Shown piece by piece: positions 1 through 9,221 of a DNA stretch of 64,000 nt. Numbering within the stretch: the stretch's first letter is position 1; every line of letters begins with the position of its first letter. The DNA is taken from assembly GCF_030253575.1 (NCBI RefSeq), contig NC_080560.1:32787501-32851500 (forward strand). Reading direction: 5' to 3'. The DNA is from Rhododendron vialii. Its lineage: Eukaryota > Streptophyta > Magnoliopsida > Ericales > Ericaceae. The notes beneath the pieces were generated by a model that was not told where the DNA came from, did not search any database, and saw nothing but the letters and a program-made list of their open reading frames with translations. Both the position numbers and the translations under genes were made by a program.

Positions 1-70
1 TTTTTTAATCATCACAGCTTCAGTTTTTACCAAAGCTACACAACCTCAGATTTCACATACGACCCAAAAC

Positions 71-72
<2 letters not shown>

Positions 73-110
<38 letters not shown>
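73..110. repeat. (GA)n microsatellite
   Basis: An uninterrupted run of about 19 GA units, read directly. It is a simple-sequence repeat with no coding role. Confidence 0.97.
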
Positions 111-113
<3 letters not shown>

Positions 114-1105
114 ATTGAACCAGAAAAGTATTGAAGTACAATTAAAACCTATACCAAAAGGGAATTGCAAAAGTATTCGCAGTACCTATTTAGTTAGATT
201 TTGTGTGAAGCGTTGATTATCGATCTCTTGGACTTCACTGGATGGACAGATGTTTGAAGCTTTTAATTGGCAACCATGGATTTTTGAAATTTGCTATGCA
301 GAAAGGAGAGGAAATACTAACTGATTAGGAATCAGGATCATGGGTGTAGAAGTTGTAACTGCACGTTGTTTATAAACGTGGGGTACTGTGTTTGGTTATT
401 TTACTTTTTGGACCTTACAGTTAATAGGTGCATAGGTTACTTGTAAAGTAATTTTTTTATTTTGTTTGTGACAATTTGGGGAGAGAAAATGTGAGCTAGC
501 CTCATTTTGGAGTCCTCACCAAAGTGTATTTTCCCATTATATATTAGAATAGATGCTACTACCACACGTATAATCACAAAAACTCTCTAATATTAAATAT
601 GAGACTTATGCACACTGCACACACACACATTGGGTGTGTGAGCCTAATGCTTGATGTGAGAGAATTTGTAATTGTGTGTAGTTAGAGAATTATTGGAGAT
701 GTAATATCGCAACACCTTCTATGATCACATACCAAATTCGGTTTTTGGCAACGATTAGTCATCCAAATTTGTTGTCGTTACGTCAAAGAAGTCACCGCTT
801 ATGGCGACGATTTCCTCACCACATGTAAATTTTGGCGACACAATTTTTTTCATTGCAGAATGAAAGATTTTGGTGATCAATTTTTTTTCCGTCTCCAGAA
901 ACGACCAAACAAGAAAAATTATTCACTTTTTTGTTGCTCGAACTTGAGGAACCCGGTTTCTAAACTACCACTCTCACCACTGCGCCACTTATCATTTCGT
1001 CGATAATATTGCCAAATTTAATATATATTAGTATTATTATTTTATCACTAATTTTGTAAAATCCTGACATTTAAAATCCTAGTCGCATGGTTTGAATAGG
1101 AACTC
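111..1105. other. AT-rich stretch with no recognised gene
   Basis: No open frame of useful length, no RNA gene and no element ends that I can pair. There are short (CA)n runs near 620. The part around 740-900 has motifs of the TTGGCGACGATTTT kind that are common inside CACTA derivatives, but I could not find matching termini. Confidence 0.5.
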
Positions 1106-1195
1106 GTCAGGCTATGCGAAGTGAATCTCGTCTGAATAAATGTGTGAAGTAAGTTAGGCAATGCGAAGTGAATTTCGTCTGAATAAATGTGTGAA
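1106..1195. repeat. Two-copy tandem repeat, period about 47 bp
   Basis: Two near-identical units, each containing ATGCGAAGTGAAT followed by CGTCTGAATAAATGTGTGAA, lie head to tail. They sit about 130 bp upstream of the first U2 remnant. Confidence 0.85.
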
Positions 1196-1322
1196 TCCTG
1201 ATTTAATTTTGTAAATACGATGAGATATTTGAGTTAGATCTGACATACGGTACCAATTACGAGATGTTGGGATTTTCGCTTAAAAATCGGATATATATCG
1301 CTGCGATGACCGTTGTATTTTA

Positions 1323-1506
1323 TTGGCTAAGATCAAGTGTAGTATCTGCTCTTATCAGTTTAATATCTGATACGTGAGTTATCGATTCACATGATATTAA
1401 ATTAATTTTTTTAGGGGAGAGTACTCCATCACAATAATTTGCTGCTCGGGCTCTCTGAGTGTCGCCTTGGCTTTGCACTATAGCCTAGGCCTGGCGCTCT
1501 TCACCA
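1323..1506 (+). ncRNA. U2 snRNA pseudogene, copy A (5' truncated)
   Basis: The sequence follows the plant U2 snRNA consensus from TTGGCTAAGATCAAGTGTAG to the CACCA-like 3' end. U2 pairs with the intron branch point in the spliceosome, and the branch-point recognition segment GTGTAGTATCTG is kept almost intact (TAGTATCTG with one change downstream). The first dozen bases of the RNA are missing and no promoter element precedes the copy: the upstream sequence lacks a plant USE. The terminal GGCGCACCCCACCA of the better copies is degraded to GGCGCTCTTCACCA. This is a dead copy. Its 3' spacer, with AAGCTTGAAAA and TCTAAAAGCAGAGCAAC, recurs behind the other U2 copies, so the whole transcription unit was duplicated. 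Confidence 0.85.
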
Positions 1507-2367
1507 ATTCTAGTTCTAACTTTTGTGTTCGTAGGTCCAATGCTATGTTAGCCGTTGGTCTAAGCTTGAAAATTTTTTCAGGAGTAGAAATCTAAAAGCA
1601 GAGCAACCGTGCTCTAAAACAGTGTAAATTCTGCCTGCTTCATCAGGCAGTGCTTGATGGCTGGTGGGCAAATGAGAACGTGCGATCCTGGGCGAAAAAC
1701 ATTTTTATTGCAATAGTCCTGGACGAAAATTGGGTGATGTTGAAAAGCTGAATAATAAAATTTGGCTTCAGCCATGGAGAATTTGTTTCAATTGTGCATT
1801 GTCATCTTTAATAATTTGAAAAAAAAATGAAGCACGGGTGCGGGATATGCAAGTATCAAAGTAAAATGTTACGCGTACGACTGAGTACATCTTTAACCTA
1901 TGCATTGCCGTAATGGACACATACCCGCGGTGTTCCAGTATGAGTACCAGTTACTTGTAGGGTAACCGATCCGTGCTTCATTGTCCGTACAGATCAGCAT
2001 TTTTTTCTGGATTTTCAAGAACCAATTGTCTTGCACAGAAGAAGAATTTCTGACGTTAACATCTAGTCCATGAGTACACAAAATTAGCAAAGAATTTTTT
2101 ACTTCGGGCAGTAGACAGATGTGGATGGCGCCTTGCGGTTTGGTCCTCTCATCTCAAACACCCCTGTTTTGTGAAAAATCCAAAATTACCATCTCTCTCT
2201 TTGAGGTGTGATACCACAGCAAAGGGTTAAATAGCTCAAAATTGCATATAATAAAGTAGCAGAACCGAATTAGTTTACTGTTAATTCTTTTGCTACATGT
2301 ACTAGTTCGGTAATTTCTAACGAAGTTACATGTGTAGTGTAAGAAAGCCAAGGGGTGTTTCCTTAGT

Positions 2368-2412
<45 letters not shown>

Positions 2413-2626
2413 TTCATGCAAAAGGTTATTTGGTAACAGAGTTCCAAGAAAATCGGTAATGAGTCCATTTGGGTCGGGCTCCATAATAGAGTTCCAACTC
2501 CTCTTTTTTTTTTTTTGGTGACAGAGTTCCAACTCTTCTCTTTAGAGCGAGATTGTCAGGTGAGGTTCAAGTGAAGAAAGCTTAATATTTTGCAAAGTGG
2601 GTAGGCAGCCAATTTCATTGCAAATC
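1507..2626. repeat. U2-unit spacer (repeated at 22.35-22.72 kb)
   Basis: This spacer joins U2 copies A and B. The part from about 1900 to 2140 is nearly the same as 22400-22640 upstream of copy D, so it belongs to a duplicated U2 unit. The end (2540-2600) matches 24270-24310, again just upstream of copy D. The stretch also includes a (CT)n run and a short duplication of AGAGTTCCAACTC around an A/T-rich tract near 2500. No gene is seen. Confidence 0.7.
2371..2409. repeat. (CT)n microsatellite
   Basis: A direct run of about 19 CT units inside the U2-unit spacer. Confidence 0.97.
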
Positions 2627-3043
2627 ATACCTTTCTCGGCCTTTTGGCTAATATCAAGTGCAATATCTGTTCTTATTAGTTTAATACTTTCTCTGTTCCA
2701 TAATATTTGTCCGGTCCGTAAAACGGAGACGTAAAAATAATACTATTTTTGTAAGAAAAGTTGAAAAAAAATTCAACAATTTACTAGATCTGAACGAGTT
2801 CTTTTAACTTATGAAAAAAATTTAAATTTTTTCTCGAAAGAAATACATTATTTTGTAGTCCTTATTTCGCGGACCAGACAAATATTATGGGATGGAAGGA
2901 ATATCTGATACGTGGGCCATCGGCTCATGTAATATTAAATTATAATTTTTTGAGGGGGAGAGTCCATCACAGTAGCTTGCTGGTGGAGCTCTTGAGCGTC
3001 GCCTTGGCTTTGCACTATAGCGTAGGCCTGGCGCACCCCACCA
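2627..3043 (+). ncRNA. U2 snRNA pseudogene, copy B, split by a MITE
   Basis: A near full-length U2 sequence starts with ATACCTTTCTCGGCCTTTTG and ends with GGCGCACCCCACCA, as plant U2 does. It is interrupted at ATTAGTTTAATA by a 215-bp Stowaway-type insertion (2687-2901). The branch-point recognition segment reads GTGCAATATCTG instead of GTGTAGTATCTG, which would ruin pairing with the branch site. The promoter is also missing: compared with copy D, the stretch that holds the USE and TATA box is deleted between AGAAAGCTTA and GGCAGCCA. The RNA is therefore very unlikely to be made or to function. Confidence 0.9.
2687..2901. mobile_element. Stowaway-type MITE in U2 copy B
   Basis: The ends CTTTCTCTGTTCCATAATAT and its near inverse ATATTATGGGATGGAAGGAA form a terminal inverted repeat of more than 25 bp related to the Stowaway CTCCCTCCGT consensus. 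The insertion is flanked by TA on both sides (2685-2686 and 2902-2903), the Tc1/mariner target duplication. Removing it restores the U2 sequence TTAATATCTGATACG exactly. Confidence 0.92.
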
Positions 3044-3885
3044 ATTCTGGTTCTAACTTTTGTGCCCGTAGGACCAATGCTTGTTATGTTAGCCATTGGT
3101 CTAAGCTTTGAAAAAACCTCAGAAGTAGAAATCTAAAAGCAGAGCAACAGTGTAAGTTCTTCCTTCTTCATCAGGCAGTGCTTGGTGGCTGGTGCGCGAA
3201 AGATAACGTGCACTCTGAGATTTAAGAAATTGCTGAAGCCATATATCACCTGGGTTTAGTAGTAGTAATCTTCTGAAACGAAGTCATCTTTTGAAACGAA
3301 GATCTCCATTCTTCTTTACAAGATATGTATAGTTATGAGAAACTTGAGATGGTAAAACTTGGGCCAAATTTTTTTGATGTCGTTCTATGTTGTTATTGAA
3401 GTAGCCTCAATGGATCCAATTTCATTGTTGATAGAAATAGATCAGTATGAGCTTTTTGGGTACTTGATAACTGAATATTGAAACACATTGGTCTCAAATC
3501 GTTGAATTTCTATGCAATTGAAACACATTCTTCTACTATTGGCCCAGACATGGCTGGTTTAGTTAGGCCACTGTTTAGAGTAATGCAAGATGAACACATT
3601 GAGTAAGTTTTTCTTCACAAGATCACCGGCCTTTTACAGAGTATTGATAGAGATGGCAACAAAAACCTATGTGAAAAATTTGGCAGGAGAGCGTTAGCAT
3701 ATGAAAATCGATGAATCATACAAGAAGTAAATTGGTAATTCTTTTTATTTTCTTGGAGTATGAGAGGATCGAACCTTTGGAGATGATTTTTGGCTCTTTT
3801 TTAACTTCTTTTTAATTGTATGTACGCTCGAATGGAGGTTTTACAACTTCCAGTACTGTAGTTAGAAGTCAAGTGACTCAAGTCA
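3044..3885. repeat. 3' spacer of U2 copy B (repeated behind copies C and D)
   Basis: The stretch is co-linear with 24662-25370 behind copy D and, more weakly, with 4975-5695 behind copy C. Shared landmarks are TCTAAAAGCAGAGCAAC, ATATATCACC, GGCCCAGACATGGC and ATCACCGGCCTTTTACAGAG. No open reading frame is conserved between the copies. I read it as non-coding spacer duplicated with the snRNA. Confidence 0.8.
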
Positions 3886-4113
3886 GGTGGTGGACAATAT
3901 TTGGAAGGTGTTACTAATTCTATTGGCACAAGGATCATATGCCTCTAAAAAGAAGGCTTTCACTACCGACACCAATGGTAAAATGCCTTCTGCAACAGAG
4001 TACATACAATTGGGTGCGAAATGCCTTTTCCATCGAAGACGAGGTACAACTGCCCCAAATCGTTGGGATGAGATCCGAGTGAAGAAAGCCAACGGTTGTT
4101 CTATTTGCTGCTA

Positions 4114-4124
4114 GTCCCACATTG
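4114..4124 (+). promoter_or_regulatory. Upstream sequence element (USE) of U2 copy C
   Basis: GTCCCACATTG differs at one base from the plant snRNA USE, RTCCCACATCG. It lies 79 bp before the U2 start. The gap between USE and TATA is 56 bp, longer than the roughly 33 bp known for Pol II-transcribed plant snRNA genes and than the roughly 23 bp known for Pol III ones, so this promoter is probably compromised. Confidence 0.75.
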
Positions 4125-4180
4125 AGGAAGTTACAGAAAGCGGACTGGCAAGTTGCTGTTAAAAGAGATGGCCAATTACA

Positions 4181-4190
4181 ATATAAAAAG
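4181..4190 (+). promoter_or_regulatory. TATA box of U2 copy C
   Basis: ATATAAAAAG is placed about 12 bp before the U2 start as I align it. This is closer than the usual position near -30, which is another sign of decay. Confidence 0.55.
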
Positions 4191-4192
4191 TC

Positions 4193-4974
4193 ATACATTT
4201 CTCGTCCTTTTGGCTAAGATCAAGTGTAGTATCTCTTTCTTATTAATTTAATATCTGATGATACGTGGGTCATCCGTTTATATGATATTAAATTAATTAA
4301 TATTTTAAGGGGGAGAGTCCATCACAGTAACTTGCTGCTAGAACTCTCGAGCGTTAGCTTGGCGCTAGTGGCGGATTCATGAATTTTCTATAGAGGGGTC
4401 ACTCATTAGTTACGGCGCGTTTGAAAGTCATAAGCAAACTCACATCAATTTTGTTATTCAATTTGAAAATGAGTATATATGCATATCACATAAACAAAAT
4501 AAGTATTAAAGAAAATAAACAAAATGTAAAATATTAAAAAAATAAGTATTTTTGTTTATTTTTACGTGTAGTTATCCTAATTGATTTGTGTAGCAAATGA
4601 CATTATTGTTAATGGGTTTGTGGTACCAATGTGACAAAAGTTAGTTTAATTATGGGTTCGAGTCTCAACAGGCTCAAAAATTCATGAAGAGATGAGTTTT
4701 TTTTAACTAATGAACAAAACTGTTAGCACTACGATAGAACAACTTTTGTAATTTATGTGATATGCATATATGCATATATATTACTTCATGAAGAGATGAG
4801 TTTGCTTTACCACTGGAGCAATAGAACAACTTTTGTAATTTTCCGGGGTATTAGTGCATATATATTACTTCCTCAAATTCGGGGGCCCTCCTTTGGGGCC
4901 TTATTTTTAGCGGGGCCGATGCGTGACCTCTCTGTGCTTACACTTGATCTGCCCCTGCTTGGCGCACCCCACCA
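4193..4974 (+). ncRNA. U2 snRNA pseudogene, copy C, split by a hAT element
   Basis: The U2 match runs from ATACATTTCTCGTCCTTTTG through GTGTAGTATCTCTTTCTTAT to GGCGCACCCCACCA. The branch-point segment GTAGTA is intact. The Sm-site area is altered (ATATTTTAAGG where AATTTTTTGAGG is expected), a DNA duplication gives CTGATGATACG, and a 592-bp hAT element interrupts the 3' third. It is the only copy with both a recognisable USE and a close TATA box upstream, so it may have been the last to be lost. Non-functional in its present form. Confidence 0.87.
4366..4957. mobile_element. Non-autonomous hAT element in U2 copy C
   Basis: An exact 8-bp direct repeat, CTTGGCGC (4358-4365 and 4958-4965), flanks the insertion, as expected for hAT. 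The termini TAGTGGCGGA and TCTGCCCCTG are imperfect inverses related to the plant hAT end CAGTGGCGGA. There is no transposase. The interior is AT-rich, with a GGTTCGAGTCTC motif near 4652. Confidence 0.85.
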
Positions 4975-5695
4975 ATTCTTGTTCTAACTTTTGCACTAAT
5001 AGTAACAATGTTAGCCACAGAGTTAAGCTTGAAAAAATGTTTCAGAATCAGAAATCTATATGTACAGCAATACCTTTTCTTTTTTTTTTTTTTTGTATAC
5101 TAATGGTGGGCAAATATTCTGAAGCTGTATCACTTGTGTTTTGTCTTCTGAAAAGAAAATCTACATTCATCCTGATAGTTTACACGTCGTTCTGTGGTGT
5201 TATTGAAGCACATATATGCTTTAGTGAATCCAATCCCATCTTTGATATGAATAAAGCAGTACAAGATTTCGGGCACTTGAATAAATCAGTATTGACGTAC
5301 ATAGTACTCAGTGTTGAAAATTTCTATGAATTTGAATGCACTCGCGATGCAAATCTAAGATTTCTTAGAATTTGAATGAATTCTTCTACCATTAGCTGAG
5401 CCATGGCTAAGTTTAGTAAGGCCAACTAATGTTAGATTAATGCAAGATGAACAACTTGAGTTTTTTGATCCTCCAGAAGATCAATGGAAAATTTGTGAGC
5501 ATAGCACCATCATATGAAAATTGTTGAATGATTCAAGAAATCATATAAAAGAAGTAAATTTGTAATTTCTTTTGTGTGTTTGGAAAATTTGAAAGGGATG
5601 AACTTTTTACAGATGATTTTTTACTCTTTTTAAGCTTCTTTCAGTATCTGCACTGAAATGGAATTTCTCCAACTTTCATCTAGTCAGAAGTAATG
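4975..5695. repeat. 3' spacer of U2 copy C
   Basis: It resembles the spacers behind copies A, B and D (AAGCTTGAAAAA, AGAAATCTA, GGCCAACTAATGTTAGATTAATGCAAG) but is more diverged. No gene is seen. A run of T at about 5080-5092 interrupts the similarity. Confidence 0.65.
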
Positions 5696-5877
5696 AAGTT
5701 AGTTGTTGGACAATAGATGCATTGCGTAGCCAAGTCAATCCCATGTTTCACACGGCATTGAGCGGTTCTTCTATTACATTATGCATCGGAACTGCACTGA
5801 TCAATACCTGCTTGGAATGACCAAAAGAAAATCGCGAAGCAGTATCGGCTTACAATGTGCTGTAGATATCGATATAA

Positions 5878-6368
5878 TCATATTGGGGAAATGTTCCACT
5901 CCCAGTCCCTGCAAATCGCCCTGTTTTCCTGCGTGTCTTTCACATTCCTCCAAGAGAGCATAGCATCTCAAATGGAATTACAGATTTTAGCACTAGCAAA
6001 ACCAGAGTCCATACTTCTCTGTTGGAAAATTCGAGCATTTCGTTCTCTCCATATACCATAAACTGCAGCAGATAGAGATAGCTTAAGCACACTTTTCCAG
6101 GCAATTCCCCCTAGAGTGCAGATTAAACCAAATCATCTCATCATCCCATTGCATAGGGTACCTACGCACTTGATTTTTCCTCAACATATCTGCTCAGATA
6201 GCACTAGAGTAAGGACAATAAAAAAACAGGTGGTTGTGAGACTCCACATTACCACTATTGCACGACACACATGAAGCTTCAGCAACTATACCCCAAACCA
6301 GCAATCTGTCCATACAACTCAGACGATGTTGCATAGCCAACCACAAAATAAATGCCCACCTCAGCACG
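5878..6368 (-). pseudogene. LINE reverse-transcriptase C-terminal fragment (zf-RVT)
   Basis: Translated on the minus strand, 6365 down to about 6195 reads as the zinc-binding domain that follows reverse transcriptase in plant LINEs: a W-A-F-I-L-W-L-A stretch, then HRLSCMDRLLVWG, a CVSC pair, and HNHLFFYCPYS. Further down the strand there are weak matches to the LINE C-terminus with several stop codons. The fragment sits inside the duplicated flank of the kinase unit: sequence on either side (to about 5870, and from about 6368) is continuous in other copies such as 46060 and 48510. It is a dead insertion, 5' truncated. The catalytic core of the reverse transcriptase is absent. Confidence 0.8.
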
Positions 6369-6767
6369 TGTTTTTTGCCTCTGCTTGGTGGTAATGAGCA
6401 AGAATTTGGGCAAACAAACAAATGTAGAAGGGCCCTTAAAAAATGAGATTTTTATGATCACAAGGTATCATGCAATTTTGTAATACAGATATACCGAAAA
6501 GCTATGACACCGACCACATGGTGATCAATTCTGTACCGACAGCCACATGTCCCACTCCGGGTCCTGCACAAAATCTGAGCCGTTCAATAATTAAAAAAAA
6601 AAAAAACGAGTGGGCTTATAAAAAATTAGCTTAATTTGCCCATGTGGTCGGTGGCTGTAGAAGGGTTCAGATATACAGAGAAGACAAGCTTATGCCTAAA
6701 AACATAAAATGATACGGTTCATCAGTTACATTACTCATCCATAAAATTAGAAGCATCATATGCCTCC

Positions 6768-8780
6768 TCAGAGAAGGGACCCTGGGACAGAAGACGAGTG
6801 CGAGAACGCGTTCTCCATAGAAGACGACAGTGCAAAATCGTTAAACCCTTCGCGCTGAGCAAACGTTAGACCCGCGGCAGAAATACCCATCAGTTTCAAC
6901 TCTGGTAGAGGAATATCTCCCTCCAAATACTCCACAACTTGCCTCATATTCGGCCTGGCGGTTGGCTCAGAGTCGGAACACATCAAACCCAGCTTCAAAA
7001 CCAACTCCACTTCCTCCACTACAAACTCACTCCCCAATTTAGGATCAATGGTTCGCAAAACTTCCCCTCTCCTCCAAAAGGAAAACACCCAATCCACCAA
7101 AACTAAGTCCTCTGCTGCTGCTCGTGGCTCGATGGGCCTCCTCCCACAAACCACCTCAAGCAAAAAGGCACCGAAAGCATACACATCGGTGCTAGTTGTG
7201 GCCTTTCCAGTTCTAGTGTGCTCTGGTGCAAGATACCCAAGTGTTCCAGCCACATTAGTGGTTTGTGGATCGGTTCCATGATCAGACAATCTAGCTAGCC
7301 CAAAATCGCCCAATCTCCCATTCATTTCGCCATCCAACAACACATTACTTGCCTTGACATCTCTATGCACAACAACTTGCTCCCAGTGTTCGTGTAAATA
7401 GAAAAGGCCTGACGCCACTCCCTTGATGACTTGAAATCTTTGCCGCCAATTGAGGGTACAACTCGGCTGGTCGTAGAGCAATTTATCTAGACTTCCATTA
7501 GGCATGTAGTCATAGACCAAAAGGAGCTCCCCTTTTCGGCGACAATAACCCAAGAGTTGAACTAAATTCCGGTGGCGCAAACGTCCAATACTAACGATTT
7601 CCGCCACGAATTCCTTCATTCCTTGCACAGATTCATGTGAGAACCTCTTCACTGCAACCTCAATTTTTGAAGTAGGTAGTACTCCTCTATAAACCCGACC
7701 AAATCCCCCACTACCCAAGAGCCCCTTTTCCTTAAACCCTTTGGTGGCAATATATAAGTCCTTGTACTTGAACCTATGAGGCCCATAGTCAAGTTCCCAA
7801 TCTTCAAGCACTTCAGCAAACTTCCTCTTCCTTCTAACGTAATAAACTATCCCCGAAAGCACTCCAAACACCAAAACTAAACTTAAAGGCAACCCAATTG
7901 TCAGAAGCCTAGAAACTTTCTTGGGTCCGATGCGAGGAAGTTTAGGGAGGTGAGAGAAATCAAACCCATCAGCCAATCCATTAATCTTAAAGCTCCAAGC
8001 CAAGATATAATGGGAAGTTGGGACTGATCCAGTTGAGGAAGAGAACCCAACATACATAGTTTGGTTCAAGATCGGGGAAAGATCCTTAGAAAGAGTCAAT
8101 AGAGGCGTGCTTGGCTTGGGCAAATGAACCGGAGCCAGAGTAACATTCATTTCCTTCTTCCCCCCATCGTATTCAACCCAAACTTGCATCGCCTTACCGC
8201 TGATCAGATTCAAATTCTGAAACCTCCCATTTGAATAGTACCCAGCTGCCTTAAATGCAACAGAGTCCAGCCCATTAATGTCAATGCCAACATGGTTATC
8301 ATGTATATCTTGAAACTCGCTACTGTATATAGCATCAAGCTCTACCGCAACCACGTGGTTGGTTGATTTCCTGTTATTGGTTTCATTGAAGAGGCCCAAC
8401 CAATGGCTGGAGAGGGCACCGGGGAGGCCCGGGGCGGGGGCCACTACGAAAACGATGCCGTGACCGGAGAGGGTGGGGTAATCGGCGATTATGGAGAAGA
8501 TGAAGGAGGTGGAGAAGGAGGAAATGGAGGCGTTCGGTGAGGGTTTGAAGGGGAATGGCGTGGGGAAAAAGGCATGGCCGTTTTCTTGGCGGGTGCCGTT
8601 GGTGAGGGCTAGGAGACCTGAGGGTGTGAACTCGGCTATGCCGTCGAGGGTGAGGTTTCGTGAGGCGGCTTTGAAATTGTTGAAGGTGAAGCTGAGGTGG
8701 TCTTTGGCGGGTGTGGACGGGAGGAGAGCGAGGAGGAGGAGGAGGAGAGGAGAGAGAGAAAAAAGAGGAGTGAGAAACAT
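6768..8780 (-). CDS. L-type lectin-domain receptor kinase (LecRK 1)
   Basis: An intronless 670-residue receptor kinase, the normal length and structure for plant L-type LecRKs. Residues 1-25 form a hydrophobic signal peptide. About 26-270 is a legume-lectin domain with HVVAVELDAIYSSEF and DNHVGIDING, the region that binds Ca/Mn in family members. About 291-315 is the membrane helix, followed by the stop-transfer RRKRK. The kinase spans about 345-620: glycine loop GSGGFG (356-361), Lys378 in VAVKR, Glu394, HRD at 472-474, DFG at 492-494, and AGTLGYLAPE. All catalytic residues are present, so it should be an active Ser/Thr kinase at the plasma membrane. The tail is rich in serine. The juxtamembrane EDWELDYGPHRFKYKDL is closest, from memory, to the LecRK-S.4/IV type. 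The ATG at 8780 opens directly on the signal peptide. Ligand unknown. Confidence 0.96.
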   Translation of the reverse strand: MFLTPLFSLSPLLLLLLALLPSTPAKDHLSFTFNNFKAASRNLTLDGIAEFTPSGLLALTNGTRQENGHAFFPTPFPFKPSPNASISSFSTSFIFSIIADYPTLSGHGIVFVVAPAPGLPGALSSHWLGLFNETNNRKSTNHVVAVELDAIYSSEFQDIHDNHVGIDINGLDSVAFKAAGYYSNGRFQNLNLISGKAMQVWVEYDGGKKEMNVTLAPVHLPKPSTPLLTLSKDLSPILNQTMYVGFSSSTGSVPTSHYILAWSFKINGLADGFDFSHLPKLPRIGPKKVSRLLTIGLPLSLVLVFGVLSGIVYYVRRKRKFAEVLEDWELDYGPHRFKYKDLYIATKGFKEKGLLGSGGFGRVYRGVLPTSKIEVAVKRFSHESVQGMKEFVAEIVSIGRLRHRNLVQLLGYCRRKGELLLVYDYMPNGSLDKLLYDQPSCTLNWRQRFQVIKGVASGLFYLHEHWEQVVVHRDVKASNVLLDGEMNGRLGDFGLARLSDHGTDPQTTNVAGTLGYLAPEHTRTGKATTSTDVYAFGAFLLEVVCGRRPIEPRAAAEDLVLVDWVFSFWRRGEVLRTIDPKLGSEFVVEEVELVLKLGLMCSDSEPTARPNMRQVVEYLEGDIPLPELKLMGISAAGLTFAQREGFNDFALSSSMENAFSHSSSVPGSLL

Positions 8781-9220
8781 GGCTGTGAAATGATGGGTGT
8801 GAGAGTTGAGACCAATGATTTGACGAAATGTGATCTCCTTTTGTTTTTTGTCCGATGTAAATCTCCATTGGTCTCCACGGGTATGCCAATTGCATACATA
8901 CGTAAGGTATCTTGGCTATTGCGTACGTGTTGTTTTTGGTTGTATAGAGCCAAGTGTTAGGAGTTCGGGGAGGATCTTACATCTCATATTGTAATATCTA
9001 TTTTTCATATAGTGGAAGATCTTTCTCTTCCGTGGACGTACCCGATTTTAAAAAATAACATATTTTTGGTTATGTGTTCTCTCGTGTGTGTTTTGTTTTT
9101 GTTGTTTGTGCTTCCATTGCGTATTGGTATCAGAGTATGAGAGTGGTATCGGAGTGGAGCGAGGGAATATTTTTCCCAACAGTTTTGTCAATTCAACCTT
9201 TTTTTTGGAAAAGCAATCAG
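8781..9220. other. Upstream region of LecRK 1
   Basis: The first 180 bp (8781-8960) are conserved at 11230-11400 and, in part, upstream of LecRK 2 (51147-51215), with landmarks GATGGGTGTGAGAGTTGAGACCAATG and, at two of the loci, GGGTATGCCAATTG. This is the likely proximal promoter and leader of the kinase. I see no clear TATA box. From 8960 to 9220 nothing is recognised. Confidence 0.6.
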
Positions 9221-9221
9221 T

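Noticed and set aside
2154-2532. Open frames over the (CT)n tract, rich in RE or SL repeats
   Set aside because: They exist because the dinucleotide repeat has no stop codons. No start context, homology or conservation in the second U2 unit.
8383-8960. Frames of 90-170 codons opposite and overlapping the LecRK 1 start
   Set aside because: Shadows of the GC-rich signal peptide and lectin region in other frames. They are not preserved at LecRK 2.
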